Part shown: piece by piece, positions 35,109-44,199 of the stretch
How positions within the stretch are numbered: the first letter of the stretch is position 1
How the letters are laid out: every line of letters begins with the position of its first letter
Assembly: GCF_018687275.1 (NCBI RefSeq)
Contig: NZ_CP061287.1
Span: 1,798,001-1,862,000, forward strand
From: Polynucleobacter sp. MWH-Aus1W21
GTDB taxonomy: Bacteria; Pseudomonadota; Gammaproteobacteria; Burkholderiales; Burkholderiaceae
DNA length: 64,000 nt
Direction of reading: 5' to 3'
Made by a program: the position numbers and the translations under genes
Notes under the pieces: generated by a model
The model's database searches: none
What the model saw: the letters and a program-made list of their open reading frames with translations, nothing else
Told to the model about the DNA's origin: nothing

Positions 35109-35659
35109 TCGTGCTTCCAAAGTACGTCAGATCCACCAGCTGCACGATTTAAGATGCGAGCAAGTACAAAGAGTAAGTCTGACAAACGATTCACATATTG
35201 CCTAGGGGAATCATATAAAGGCTCTTCCCAGCCTAAGCGAACAATCGAACGTTCCGCTCTACGACAAACCGTGCGACACACATGTGCCTGCGCAGCAGCA
35301 CGAGTACCACCTGGCAGAATGAATTCAGTCAAAGGCGGCAGTTGTTGATTGTATTTTTCAAGCCAAACATCTAGCTGAGCCACATGCTCCGGATTAAGTA
35401 ACTTGTAGTTGGGGATACAAAGCTCGCCCCCTAGGTCAAATAAATCATGTTGTACCTGCAGGAAAAGCGCATTTAATTCTGCAGAAATGCCTTCAGGAAT
35501 CTGCTCAGTCATCAAAACCCCGATTTCTGAGTTCAATTCATCGACATCACCCATGGCACAGATGCGCAGATGATCCTTTTCGACGCGACTGCCGTCACCT
35601 AAGCCAGTCATCCCGGCGTCACCTGTTCTGGTGGCGATTTTTGATAGTCGATTTCCCAT
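35090..35659 (-). CDS. Cob(I)yrinic acid a,c-diamide adenosyltransferase, PduO type
   Basis: Transfers the adenosyl group of ATP to cob(I)alamin. The N-terminal ATP-binding stretch TRTGDAGMTGLGDGSR, the middle DVDELNSEIG and the helix VCRRAERSIVRL are typical of PduO/MMAB enzymes. A longer frame reaches 35695, but the ATG at 35659 (MGNRLSKIATRTGD) gives the family start and 189 residues, and leaves 18 nt to divergent glcD. It suggests salvage or use of adenosylcobalamin, although no B12-dependent gene is in the window. Confidence 0.92.
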   Translation of the reverse strand: MGNRLSKIATRTGDAGMTGLGDGSRVEKDHLRICAMGDVDELNSEIGVLMTEQIPEGISAELNALFLQVQHDLFDLGGELCIPNYKLLNPEHVAQLDVWLEKYNQQLPPLTEFILPGGTRAAAQAHVCRTVCRRAERSIVRLGWEEPLYDSPRQYVNRLSDLLFVLARILNRAAGGSDVLWKHEKKETK

Positions 35660-35677
35660 AAGCTTAATTATAGGTAA

Positions 35678-37192
35678 ATGGCTAAAATGATTCATATGAA
35701 TATGGTGACCCCACCCCCCGATTTAGCCGCTATTAGCGCCCTTCAGTCCAAATTGGTTTCGGCTTTGCGGCCAATCCTTCCGGAACATGCCCTTCTATGG
35801 GAACCAGAAGACACTATTCCCTATGAATGTGATGGCCTGGCCGCCTATAGAAGAATGCCTTTGGCAGTAGCTTTGCCAGAAACCGAGGAGCAAGCAGCCC
35901 AGATTTTGAAGATTTGCTATGCAATGCAAATTCCTGTTGTGCCTCGTGGATCTGGAACCGGCCTCTCCGGAGGGGCAATGCCCATTTCACAAGGATTGGT
36001 GCTGTCATTAGCGAAGCTTAAGAAAATTATCAGCATTGATCCATTTACTCGAACTGCAGTTGTTCAGCCTGGTGTTCGCAATCTTGCCATTTCTGAAGCA
36101 GTTGCACATCTTGGTTTGTATTACGCGCCAGACCCTTCTTCGCAAATTGCCTGCTCTATTGGCGGCAACGTGAATGAAAACTCCGGCGGTGTGCACTGTC
36201 TCAAATATGGGCTCACCCTACACAACGTTCTGCGTGTCCGCGGAATACTCATGAATGGTGAGATCGTAGAATTTGGCGGCTTAGCACCTGATGCACCCGG
36301 CCTTGATTTGCTAGCAATCATGATGGGTAGCGAAGGCATGCTCGCAGTCGTTACTGAAGTAACCGTGAAATTGGTAGCCAAACCAAAATTAGCTCGCGTG
36401 ATCATGGCAAGTTTTGATGACATCGAAAAAGGTGGCAATGCAGTTGCTGCCATCATTGCTGCCGGCATTATTCCTGCTGGCCTGGAAATGATGGATAAAG
36501 CCACCACTCGTGCTGTAGAGGAATTTGTCCACGCAGGCTATGACTTAGATGCGGCAGCTATTTTGTTATGCGAGTCCGATGGCACTCCAGAAGAAGTTGC
36601 TGAAGAAATTGAGCGCATGACTAAAGTACTCGAACAAGCAGGCGCGAGCGGCATTCAGATCTCCAAAGATGAAAGTGAGCGCTTGAAATTCTGGAGTGGT
36701 CGTAAGAATGCGTTCCCTGCCGCAGGTCGCTTAGCCCCTGATTACTACTGCATGGATGGCACTATTCCCCGTCGTCATATCGCCACCTTACTCAAGCGCA
36801 TCCAAGGCATGGAAGAGAAATATGGGCTTGGATGCTTAAACGTTTTTCATGCTGGCGATGGCAATATGCACCCCCTGATTTTGTTTAATGGTGCCGATCA
36901 GGAAGAGTGGCATCGTGCGGAAGAATTTGGTACAGAAATTTTGGAAGCTTGCGTTGAGCTTGGCGGCACTATTACTGGTGAGCACGGTGTTGGCATTGAA
37001 AAAATTAATTCAATGTGCGTGCAATTTGGTGAAGGTGAGCGTGAATCGTTCTGGGGCGTAAAGAGCGCTTTCGATCCAGAGAAACTACTCAACCCAGATA
37101 AAGCAATTCCGACTCTCAACCGCTGCGCTGAATATGGCCGTATGCGCATTAGCAGTGGTCAGCTACCTCATCCAGAATTGGAGCGCTTCTAA
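35678..37192 (+). CDS. glcD: Glycolate oxidase subunit GlcD (FAD-linked)
   Basis: FAD subunit of glycolate dehydrogenase, which oxidises glycolate to glyoxylate. The PCMH-type FAD site PVVPRGSGTGLSGGA and the C-terminal GEHGVG with the conserved histidine are present. The frame has ATGs at 35678, 35687, 35696 and 35702; the start is uncertain by a few residues. At 504 residues it matches GlcD. Its stop overlaps the glcE ATG by one base. In an aquatic bacterium it would allow use of algal glycolate (inference). Confidence 0.94.
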   Translation: MAKMIHMNMVTPPPDLAAISALQSKLVSALRPILPEHALLWEPEDTIPYECDGLAAYRRMPLAVALPETEEQAAQILKICYAMQIPVVPRGSGTGLSGGAMPISQGLVLSLAKLKKIISIDPFTRTAVVQPGVRNLAISEAVAHLGLYYAPDPSSQIACSIGGNVNENSGGVHCLKYGLTLHNVLRVRGILMNGEIVEFGGLAPDAPGLDLLAIMMGSEGMLAVVTEVTVKLVAKPKLARVIMASFDDIEKGGNAVAAIIAAGIIPAGLEMMDKATTRAVEEFVHAGYDLDAAAILLCESDGTPEEVAEEIERMTKVLEQAGASGIQISKDESERLKFWSGRKNAFPAAGRLAPDYYCMDGTIPRRHIATLLKRIQGMEEKYGLGCLNVFHAGDGNMHPLILFNGADQEEWHRAEEFGTEILEACVELGGTITGEHGVGIEKINSMCVQFGEGERESFWGVKSAFDPEKLLNPDKAIPTLNRCAEYGRMRISSGQLPHPELERF

Positions 37193-38337
37193 TGAGTCAC
37201 TCCAATCTAAAAATTGATGCATTCCGCGAGCAGATTCTGAATGCAGCCAAGAATAAAACCTCTCTCTCCATTGAAGGCGGGGGCACAAAGTCCTGGTACG
37301 GCAATCCCAATAACTATGCCAAGCTAGATACTCGCTCTTACTCGGGCATTTTGGAATACCAACCAGAAGAGCTAGTGATTACTGCTTGTGCAGGTACACC
37401 ACTAAAAGAAATTGAAGCAGCACTCAAAGAAAAAAATCAGGTGCTTGCATTTGAGCCCCCACACTTTGGTGAGAATGCAACCTTTGGTGGTGCCATTGCC
37501 GCCGGTCTTGCTGGTCCTGGCCGTATCACCGTTGGCAATTTCCGCGACTTCGTGTTGGGCGCCCGCATCCTAGACGGCAAGGGACAAGATCTTTCCTTTG
37601 GCGGCAAGGTCATGAAGAACGTTGCAGGCTATGACGTATCTCGTTTGCTGCCCGGATCTCTGGGCACGCTTGCACTCTTACTGGAAGCCTCTGTCAAGGT
37701 GCTGCCTAAGCCTGCAGCTACAGCGACCTTACGCTGTCAGATCTCCCAGGAGAATGCTTTAAAAGTTCTTAATGAATGGGCGGGCCAGCCACTCCCACTT
37801 TCTGCTAGCTGTTGGATTGGATCAACTAAAGGTGGAGACGGGGAACTAACATTCCGTCTCGCAGGAGCTGCAGCTGCAGTTAAGGCCGCAATTCCACTTA
37901 TGAGCTCCTTAGTCAATGCCACTGAGCTGAACGCAGAAGTTGCTGAAGATTTTTGGAATAACTTGCGCGAGCAAAAACTTTCTCCATTTAACAATTTAGA
38001 CACTGATCAAACTTTGTATCGCTTAGCGCTGCCCGCTGCTTGTGGGCCTATTGCAATTTCCGGTGCTGACGATGAAATTATTCTTGAGTGGCATGGACAG
38101 CAACGCTGGATAAAGGCACCTGGCGCTGAAGCTACCTTTGCAGCCATCAAAGCCATTGCTAATTCTCATGGTGGTCATGCAACTCGCTTTAGACAGGGTG
38201 CAAACGTAGACCCTTCCTATCAGCGCTTTACCTTACTCACAGAGCAAGCTCATTCCAAAGCTCTTGAATCCGTACAAGAGCGCCTGAGATCTGCCTTTGA
38301 TCCTGCTGGCGTATTTGCCACTAAACGTCTTCCATAA
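37192..38337 (+). CDS. glcE: Glycolate oxidase subunit GlcE (FAD-binding)
   Basis: The shorter FAD-binding partner of GlcD. The N-terminal half has IEGGGTKSWYG and NATFGGAIAAGLAGPGRITVGNFRDFVLG, typical GlcE FAD-binding sequence. The C-terminus ends in RLRSAFDPAGVFATKRLP, the usual family ending. It begins on the last base of glcD and is 8 nt before glcF. Confidence 0.94.
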   Translation: MSHSNLKIDAFREQILNAAKNKTSLSIEGGGTKSWYGNPNNYAKLDTRSYSGILEYQPEELVITACAGTPLKEIEAALKEKNQVLAFEPPHFGENATFGGAIAAGLAGPGRITVGNFRDFVLGARILDGKGQDLSFGGKVMKNVAGYDVSRLLPGSLGTLALLLEASVKVLPKPAATATLRCQISQENALKVLNEWAGQPLPLSASCWIGSTKGGDGELTFRLAGAAAAVKAAIPLMSSLVNATELNAEVAEDFWNNLREQKLSPFNNLDTDQTLYRLALPAACGPIAISGADDEIILEWHGQQRWIKAPGAEATFAAIKAIANSHGGHATRFRQGANVDPSYQRFTLLTEQAHSKALESVQERLRSAFDPAGVFATKRLP

Positions 38338-38345
38338 GTATTTCT

Positions 38346-39623
38346 ATGCAAACTCAACTCGCCCCTCAATTTGCCAACACACCGGAAGGTATCGAGGCAG
38401 CCCGTATTCTGGGCAAATGCGTTCACTGCGGATTTTGTACTGCTACCTGCCCTACGTACCAGCTTCTTGGCGATGAGCTAGATGGTCCTCGAGGACGAAT
38501 CTATCTCATCAAGCAAATGGCTGAAGGACAAGCTCCTACTGAAAAGACTCGCCTACATTTAGACCGCTGCTTAACCTGCCGCAATTGTGAAAGCACTTGC
38601 CCTAGCGGTGTCCAATACGGCAACCTGGTTGATATTGGCCGCAAATGGGCAGAAGAAAATACGCCTGAGCGCCCAATCACTCAACGCTTAACTCGCTGGG
38701 CCCTCAAAGAAGGCTTAACCAAGCCAGCTTTATTCAATACTGCAATGACCTTGGGTCGCTTAGTACGTCCATTAATGCCTAGAGGTATTAAACGCAAGAT
38801 ACCATTGGCCCTTAACAAAGCATTAGCGAACTCGACCGATCCATACGCAAGACCTGCAACTTCGCATCAGCGCAAAATGGTTTTGCTAGAAGGCTGCGTT
38901 CAGCCAGGCATGTTGCCAAATATCAATTCAGCAACAGCACGTGTACTGAATGCACTGATGATCCAATTGATTAGTGCGCCCAGCGCCACTTGTTGCGGAG
39001 CTTTGCGATATCACCTCAATGATCAAGCTGGCGGTCTCGATAATGCCAAGCAAAATATTGATGCTTGGTGGCCTTTAGTGGAGAGTGGCGTAGAAGCGAT
39101 TGTGATGACAGCATCCGGTTGCGGCGTGATGGTGAAAGACTATGGACATCTGTTTGTAAATGATCCTGTCTATGCCGCCAAAGCCAAAAAGATCTCTGAT
39201 TTAACTAAGGATATTTCCGAGATTCTTCCTGCGTTACAAAATGAGCTTCTTCAGCTGGTAGGCACCGACCCTAAACCGGGCGTGGTGTATCACCCACCCT
39301 GCACCTTGCAACACGGCCAACAAATCCGTGGCAAAGTTGAGGGGCTGCTTTCAAGCATTGGCATTGGCGTACGTTTATGTGCAGATAGTCATCTTTGCTG
39401 TGGATCTGCAGGCACCTACTCGGTGACCCAACCAGAACTTTCTGAACAGCTACGTAAAAACAAGCTCACCCACTTAAATGCTGCATGCGAAGAGTCTGGA
39501 GCAGAGGTGATTGTTTCGGGAAATATTGGCTGCATTACCCATCTCCAGCAAGAGGACACTCCGGTACTGCATTGGATCGAGATCGTCGATCAGTTGATTG
39601 CTAGATCTTCTAAGGCCTCATGA
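38346..39623 (+). CDS. glcF: Glycolate oxidase iron-sulfur subunit GlcF
   Basis: Electron-transfer subunit. Two 4Fe-4S motifs near the N-terminus, CVHCGFCTATCPTY and CLTCRNCESTCPSG, are followed by two cysteine-rich CCG domains (CCGALRYH and CCGSAGTYSV). At 425 residues it is complete. Its stop overlaps the YggS start (ATGA), which ties the glycolate genes to yggS-proC. Confidence 0.95.
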   Translation: MQTQLAPQFANTPEGIEAARILGKCVHCGFCTATCPTYQLLGDELDGPRGRIYLIKQMAEGQAPTEKTRLHLDRCLTCRNCESTCPSGVQYGNLVDIGRKWAEENTPERPITQRLTRWALKEGLTKPALFNTAMTLGRLVRPLMPRGIKRKIPLALNKALANSTDPYARPATSHQRKMVLLEGCVQPGMLPNINSATARVLNALMIQLISAPSATCCGALRYHLNDQAGGLDNAKQNIDAWWPLVESGVEAIVMTASGCGVMVKDYGHLFVNDPVYAAKAKKISDLTKDISEILPALQNELLQLVGTDPKPGVVYHPPCTLQHGQQIRGKVEGLLSSIGIGVRLCADSHLCCGSAGTYSVTQPELSEQLRKNKLTHLNAACEESGAEVIVSGNIGCITHLQQEDTPVLHWIEIVDQLIARSSKAS

Positions 39624-40345
39624 ATTCCATCGTTGTTAATTTGATGCAAGTCAGGGAGCGGATTGAACTTGCCGCTCTAGCAGCAAAACGTGAGCCTGAA
39701 GAAATTGAACTCTTAGCTGTCAGCAAAACATTTCCGGCTTCAGCAGTAGAAGAAGCCATGCATGCTGGTCAGTCTGCCTTTGGAGAAAACTACGTCCAAG
39801 AGGCTGTTGAAAAAATCCAGAAGCTTGCCAAATTACGCCCTTGGTTAGTTTGGCATTTCATTGGGCCACTACAAAGCAATAAAACTAGAGAGGTGGCTGA
39901 GCACTTTGATTGGGTTCACAGTGTTGATCGCCTCAAAATCGCAGAACGTCTTTCTGCCCAAAGAAGTGAATTTCCTGATCTAGCGCCATTACAGGTTTGC
40001 GCACAAATTAATGTAAGCGAAGAAGATAGTAAAAGCGGTGTCTCACTGGCGGAAGTTGAGGCACTTTGCAATGCCATCACCTCATTACCTAATTTAGTTC
40101 TCAGGGGCTTAATGGCCATTCCTGCACCTAGCCCACACATAGAGCAGCAACGTCAAGCGTTTGCCGCTGTTCGCGAATGCTTTATACAGATTCAGGCAGC
40201 CCACGCTGGTGAACTGGGATACCAGTTTTTTGACACCCTCTCTATGGGCATGTCCGATGATTTAGAAGCGGCAATCTTAGAGGGAAGTACGATGGTTCGT
40301 GTTGGCACAGCCATTTTTGGGAAGCGCGATAAGATTAACAAATGA
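39620..40345 (+). CDS. YggS family pyridoxal-phosphate homeostasis protein
   Basis: A 241-residue PLP-binding protein of the YggS/PLPBP family, which buffers vitamin B6 and affects amino-acid balance. The PLP lysine lies in LLAVSKTFPA; FGENYVQEA, WHFIGPLQSNK and LSMGMSDDLEAAI are family hallmarks. The start overlaps glcF and the stop overlaps proC, each by 4 nt. yggS next to proC is a very common arrangement. Confidence 0.94.
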   Translation: MNSIVVNLMQVRERIELAALAAKREPEEIELLAVSKTFPASAVEEAMHAGQSAFGENYVQEAVEKIQKLAKLRPWLVWHFIGPLQSNKTREVAEHFDWVHSVDRLKIAERLSAQRSEFPDLAPLQVCAQINVSEEDSKSGVSLAEVEALCNAITSLPNLVLRGLMAIPAPSPHIEQQRQAFAAVRECFIQIQAAHAGELGYQFFDTLSMGMSDDLEAAILEGSTMVRVGTAIFGKRDKINK

Positions 40346-41211
40346 GCACAAATAAAACTGCACAAAATAATAGCAACGCCCACATCACATTTATTGGTGG
40401 CGGCAATATGGGACGCGCCTTGATTAGCGGCCTCCTAGCGAACGGATTTGAGCCAAATCAAATTTCCGTTGTTGAAGCGAACGCCGTAACGGCTTTAAAG
40501 TTGTATGAAGACTATGGCGTTCAGGGTATTGGCGCCTTAGAGCAAATCGCTTTTGACTTCTCTAAAAATAATGTCGTGGTTATGGCAATTAAGCCCCAGG
40601 ACTTTAATGTGGTTGCAAAGGGGTTGGCTGCGAAACTGAAGCATGCAAGCGCGCCTGGTCCACTGATCCTTAGCATTGCTGCCGGCATTCGCCTAAAAGA
40701 CATGAGTCGTTGGCTGGATCACACACGCTGTGTTCGTGCCATGCCAAATACCCCCGCATTAATTGGCAAAGGCATCACTGGACTCTTTGCAGATACAGCA
40801 GTTGATCAAGCTGATCGCGCTTTAGCCGAAACCATTTGCAATGCAGTAGGTCAAGCGGTATGGGTGTCTGAAGAAAAACTGATGGATGCAGTCACCGCCG
40901 TATCCGGAAGTGGCCCCGCATATGTTTTTGCATTTCTTGAAGCAATGCAATCTGCTGGTGAGAAACTAGGTCTTGATACAGCAACGGCACGCAAACTTGC
41001 CTATGCGACCCTTGAAGGCGCTACGCAACTAGCTCATAACTCCGATGAGCATGCTGGAGTTTTGCGAGAGAAAGTAACCTCAAAAGGTGGCACTACTGCA
41101 GCAGCCTTAGATGTGATGAAGCAACAAGGCTGGCACGAGATTTTGGAAAAAGCAATTGATGCAGCGAGTCAACGTGGCAAAGCTATGGGTGATGAACTCG
41201 GCAAGAATTAG
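40342..41211 (+). CDS. proC: Pyrroline-5-carboxylate reductase
   Basis: Last step of proline synthesis. The Rossmann motif FIGGGNMGRALISGL is near the N-terminus (about residues 16-30), and the C-terminal signature VTAVSGSGPAYVFAF with TSKGGTTAAALDVM is present. At 289 residues it carries a short N-terminal extension (STNKTAQNNSNAH). The stop codon overlaps the stop codon of convergent ubiA. Confidence 0.96.
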   Translation: MSTNKTAQNNSNAHITFIGGGNMGRALISGLLANGFEPNQISVVEANAVTALKLYEDYGVQGIGALEQIAFDFSKNNVVVMAIKPQDFNVVAKGLAAKLKHASAPGPLILSIAAGIRLKDMSRWLDHTRCVRAMPNTPALIGKGITGLFADTAVDQADRALAETICNAVGQAVWVSEEKLMDAVTAVSGSGPAYVFAFLEAMQSAGEKLGLDTATARKLAYATLEGATQLAHNSDEHAGVLREKVTSKGGTTAAALDVMKQQGWHEILEKAIDAASQRGKAMGDELGKN

Positions 41212-42071
41212 TGAATACTCAATCCCAACACAATTCCTAGAAATAAAAATCCGCCTAACCAGTTGTTATGGCGGAATGCTTTAAAGCAATTCTCTCGATT
41301 GCGAGTTGATACCAGTTTAAGGTGATAGATTGCACAAGCAAATGCTGCGAACCATCCCACTAAAAAATAATTACTGAGATTAGCTAATTGCGCTACCCAC
41401 AATTGACTCAGAAAAAGCATCCCGTAACTTATTGCAATTGCAATAACATCGTACTGACCGAAAGTGATAGCTGAGGTTCTGAGACCTAAGCGCAAGTCAT
41501 CATCACGATCGACCATGGCATATGCGGTGTCATAAGCAATTGCCCAGAAGATATTACCAATAAACAGAAACCAAGCCTCTAAAGGAATGAAATCGAGGAT
41601 GGCTGCATAGGCCATTGGGATACCAAAGCCAAAAGCTATTCCCAAGACTGCTTGAGGCATCGCAAAGAAACGCTTGGTGAAGGGATAGATAAAGGCTACT
41701 AGTAGTGCAAGAATTGACAGTTGCTTTGTAAATGTATTCAGAGGTTGGATCAGTAAAAAAGCGATGAAAGCTAGCGCACCTGCTACAGCCACTGCCTCTT
41801 TCCCAGAAATTTTTCCACTTGTAACGGGGCGTCCTTGGGTTCTTTTTACGTGACGATCAAAGTCACGATCCGCATAGTCGTTAATAGCGCAACCTGCACT
41901 ACGCATGAGAAACGTACCCAGAATAAAGATCAACAAGATAGATAAATCAGGGGTACCACTACTGGCTAACCAGAGAGCCCAGAGCGTAGGCCACAACAGC
42001 AATAGAGTGCCAATAGGTTTATCTAACCTAATTAAATACCCATAAGAAATGAAACGCTCTTTTAAGCTCAT
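41208..42071 (-). CDS. ubiA: 4-hydroxybenzoate octaprenyltransferase
   Basis: Prenylates 4-hydroxybenzoate in ubiquinone synthesis; an inner-membrane protein with about nine helices. The two aspartate-rich motifs are seen: NDYADRDFDRHVKRTQGRP and DRDDDLRLGLRTSA. The length of 287 is typical. Its stop codon shares bases with the proC stop in the opposite direction, so no terminator separates the two. recG lies 10 nt upstream on the same strand. Confidence 0.96.
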   Translation of the reverse strand: MSLKERFISYGYLIRLDKPIGTLLLLWPTLWALWLASSGTPDLSILLIFILGTFLMRSAGCAINDYADRDFDRHVKRTQGRPVTSGKISGKEAVAVAGALAFIAFLLIQPLNTFTKQLSILALLVAFIYPFTKRFFAMPQAVLGIAFGFGIPMAYAAILDFIPLEAWFLFIGNIFWAIAYDTAYAMVDRDDDLRLGLRTSAITFGQYDVIAIAISYGMLFLSQLWVAQLANLSNYFLVGWFAAFACAIYHLKLVSTRNRENCFKAFRHNNWLGGFLFLGIVLGLSIH

Positions 42072-42081
42072 GAAGTAATTA

Positions 42082-44169
42082 TCAAGCTTTTAGAAACTCT
42101 GCACGAGATCCTAGCCAGCGCTCTAGGTGGCGCTCCACCAGATCTGCATGCTCGGCAAGCAAACGGTCAGCTGCCTGCTGCGCTAGCTCAATTAACCAGG
42201 CATCGCGTTGGAGATCTACAAAGCGCAACATAGCATCGCCTGACTGCTTGGCGCCGAGCAACTCCCCGGGGCCGCGTAGCGATAAATCACGTTCGGCAAT
42301 CACAAATCCATCTGAGGTCTCGCGCAAAGTTTGCAAACGCTCTTTGGCAGCCATCGAAAGCGGCTCTGCATACATTAAGATACAGACTGAATCTGCCGAC
42401 CCCCTACCAACGCGCCCGCGTAATTGATGAATCTGGGCATAACCAAAACGCTCCGCATGCTCAATCACCATTAATGCGGCGTTAGGCACATCAACTCCCA
42501 CCTCAATCACCGTAGTGGCGACCAATAGTTGAATTTCATTTGCTTTAAAGGCGGCCATCACTGCCGCTTTTTCTTCTGCTTTTAATCTGCCATGCACCAA
42601 GCCCACCTTAAAGCCAGGCAAAGCTTGAGTCAACTGCTCAAAGCTTTCTGTTGCTGTTTGTAATTGCAGTGCTTCAGACTCTTCAATAAGCGGACAAACC
42701 CAATAGGCCTGAAGTCCTTTTGATAACCAGCTATGTAGCCCACCAATCACTTCATCACGACGACTTGCTTTAACCACCTTGGTAGCAATTGGTTTGCGGC
42801 CAGGAGGCAATTCATCAATGACAGAAACATCCAGGTCAGCGTAATACGTCATTGCTAATGTTCTTGGAATGGGGGTGGCAGACATCATTAATTGATGACA
42901 GTAAAACAATTCTGATCCAACCCGCTGCTGAATCTCCAAACGCTGTCTCACGCCAAAGCGATGCTGTTCATCAATGACTGCCAAGCCAAGCTTGGCAAAG
43001 CTCACGCTTTCTTGGATAAGCGCATGTGTACCAATAATGAGTTGAGCTTGCCCATTCTCAATCACCTCTTGCGCCAGTCGTTTCTCTTTAGCTTTTAGGC
43101 TACCTGATAACCAAGCAATTTTTACCCCCAAAGGCTCAAACCATTCCTTCATCTTTAGGTAATGTTGCTCAGCCAAAATCTCTGTAGGCGCCATGATGGC
43201 AGCTTGATAACCATGATCCATAATCCGCGCTGCAGCCAGGGCGGCCACTACCGTCTTACCACTACCGACATCCCCTTGAAGTAGGCGATTCATAGGAAAC
43301 GACTTAGAGAGATCCTTACTAATTTCTGACCAAACGCGATCTTGCGCATTCGTTAATTTAAAAGGTAATACTTTTAGCAAGCCTTCTTCAAGTGATTGCA
43401 CTCTAGCTTTATCTTGACCCTCATCCCGAGCTTTTGCAAAGCTTGGTGCATTTCGTTCGCGACGAATCGCGTGCGCTCGCTTTAAAGAAATTTGCTGAGC
43501 CAGCAACTCTTCAAATTGCACCCTGCGCCAGGCGGGATGCGTCCGCTCTAACAATGATTGAGTATTGGCGTCAGCGGGAGGCTGATGCAAATAGGTAATT
43601 GCAGATTGCAAACTGGGCCAATCATTACTGGGCAATAGCTCTGCCATCAGTTTTTTAGGCAAGAATTCTGCCAAGCTCTCTTGCAAACTCGGGTCGCGCA
43701 AAGCTTGTGAAACTGCTTTACGAATAACAGCCTGTGATACACCAACGCTTGCTGGATAGACTGGAGTAAGGCTATTTGGTAACGGCGCATCTGGAGCTAC
43801 AGCGCGTACAGTCGGGTGAACCATCTCCGAGCCTTGGAAACCATCTCGCACCTCGCCACGCACTCGAACATGGACGCCGACCGCCATCTGTTTTTGCTGG
43901 CTGGGATAGAAATTAAGAAAGCGCAGATTCAGACTCTCGGTCTCATCCTCAATAGTGACAATCATCTGTCTTCTTGGACGAAATAAGACTTGATTGCGAA
44001 TCACGATACCCTGGGTCTGGGCTGAGGCAAACCTACCCAAGGCAATAGCTTCCTCAATGGTGAGTAACTCCGTCTCATCCTCATAACGGGATGGCAAGTG
44101 CAAAGCAAGCGCCATAGGGCTGTCTAAACCCATTTTTTGGAGTGTGCTTGGCGCTTGTTTAGTAGTCAT
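42082..44169 (-). CDS. recG: ATP-dependent DNA helicase RecG
   Basis: Remodels stalled replication forks. A wedge/OB domain (residues about 50-130) is followed by helicase motifs: Walker A GDVGSGKT, motif II DEQH in VIDEQHRFGVRQR, MSATPIPRT, and motif VI HQLRGRVGRG. At 695 residues it is complete. It is divergent from queA with 30 nt between and continues into ubiA. Confidence 0.97.
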   Translation of the reverse strand: MTTKQAPSTLQKMGLDSPMALALHLPSRYEDETELLTIEEAIALGRFASAQTQGIVIRNQVLFRPRRQMIVTIEDETESLNLRFLNFYPSQQKQMAVGVHVRVRGEVRDGFQGSEMVHPTVRAVAPDAPLPNSLTPVYPASVGVSQAVIRKAVSQALRDPSLQESLAEFLPKKLMAELLPSNDWPSLQSAITYLHQPPADANTQSLLERTHPAWRRVQFEELLAQQISLKRAHAIRRERNAPSFAKARDEGQDKARVQSLEEGLLKVLPFKLTNAQDRVWSEISKDLSKSFPMNRLLQGDVGSGKTVVAALAAARIMDHGYQAAIMAPTEILAEQHYLKMKEWFEPLGVKIAWLSGSLKAKEKRLAQEVIENGQAQLIIGTHALIQESVSFAKLGLAVIDEQHRFGVRQRLEIQQRVGSELFYCHQLMMSATPIPRTLAMTYYADLDVSVIDELPPGRKPIATKVVKASRRDEVIGGLHSWLSKGLQAYWVCPLIEESEALQLQTATESFEQLTQALPGFKVGLVHGRLKAEEKAAVMAAFKANEIQLLVATTVIEVGVDVPNAALMVIEHAERFGYAQIHQLRGRVGRGSADSVCILMYAEPLSMAAKERLQTLRETSDGFVIAERDLSLRGPGELLGAKQSGDAMLRFVDLQRDAWLIELAQQAADRLLAEHADLVERHLERWLGSRAEFLKA

Positions 44170-44199
44170 CGTTAAAATCTAATACCTGATGGTAATGCT

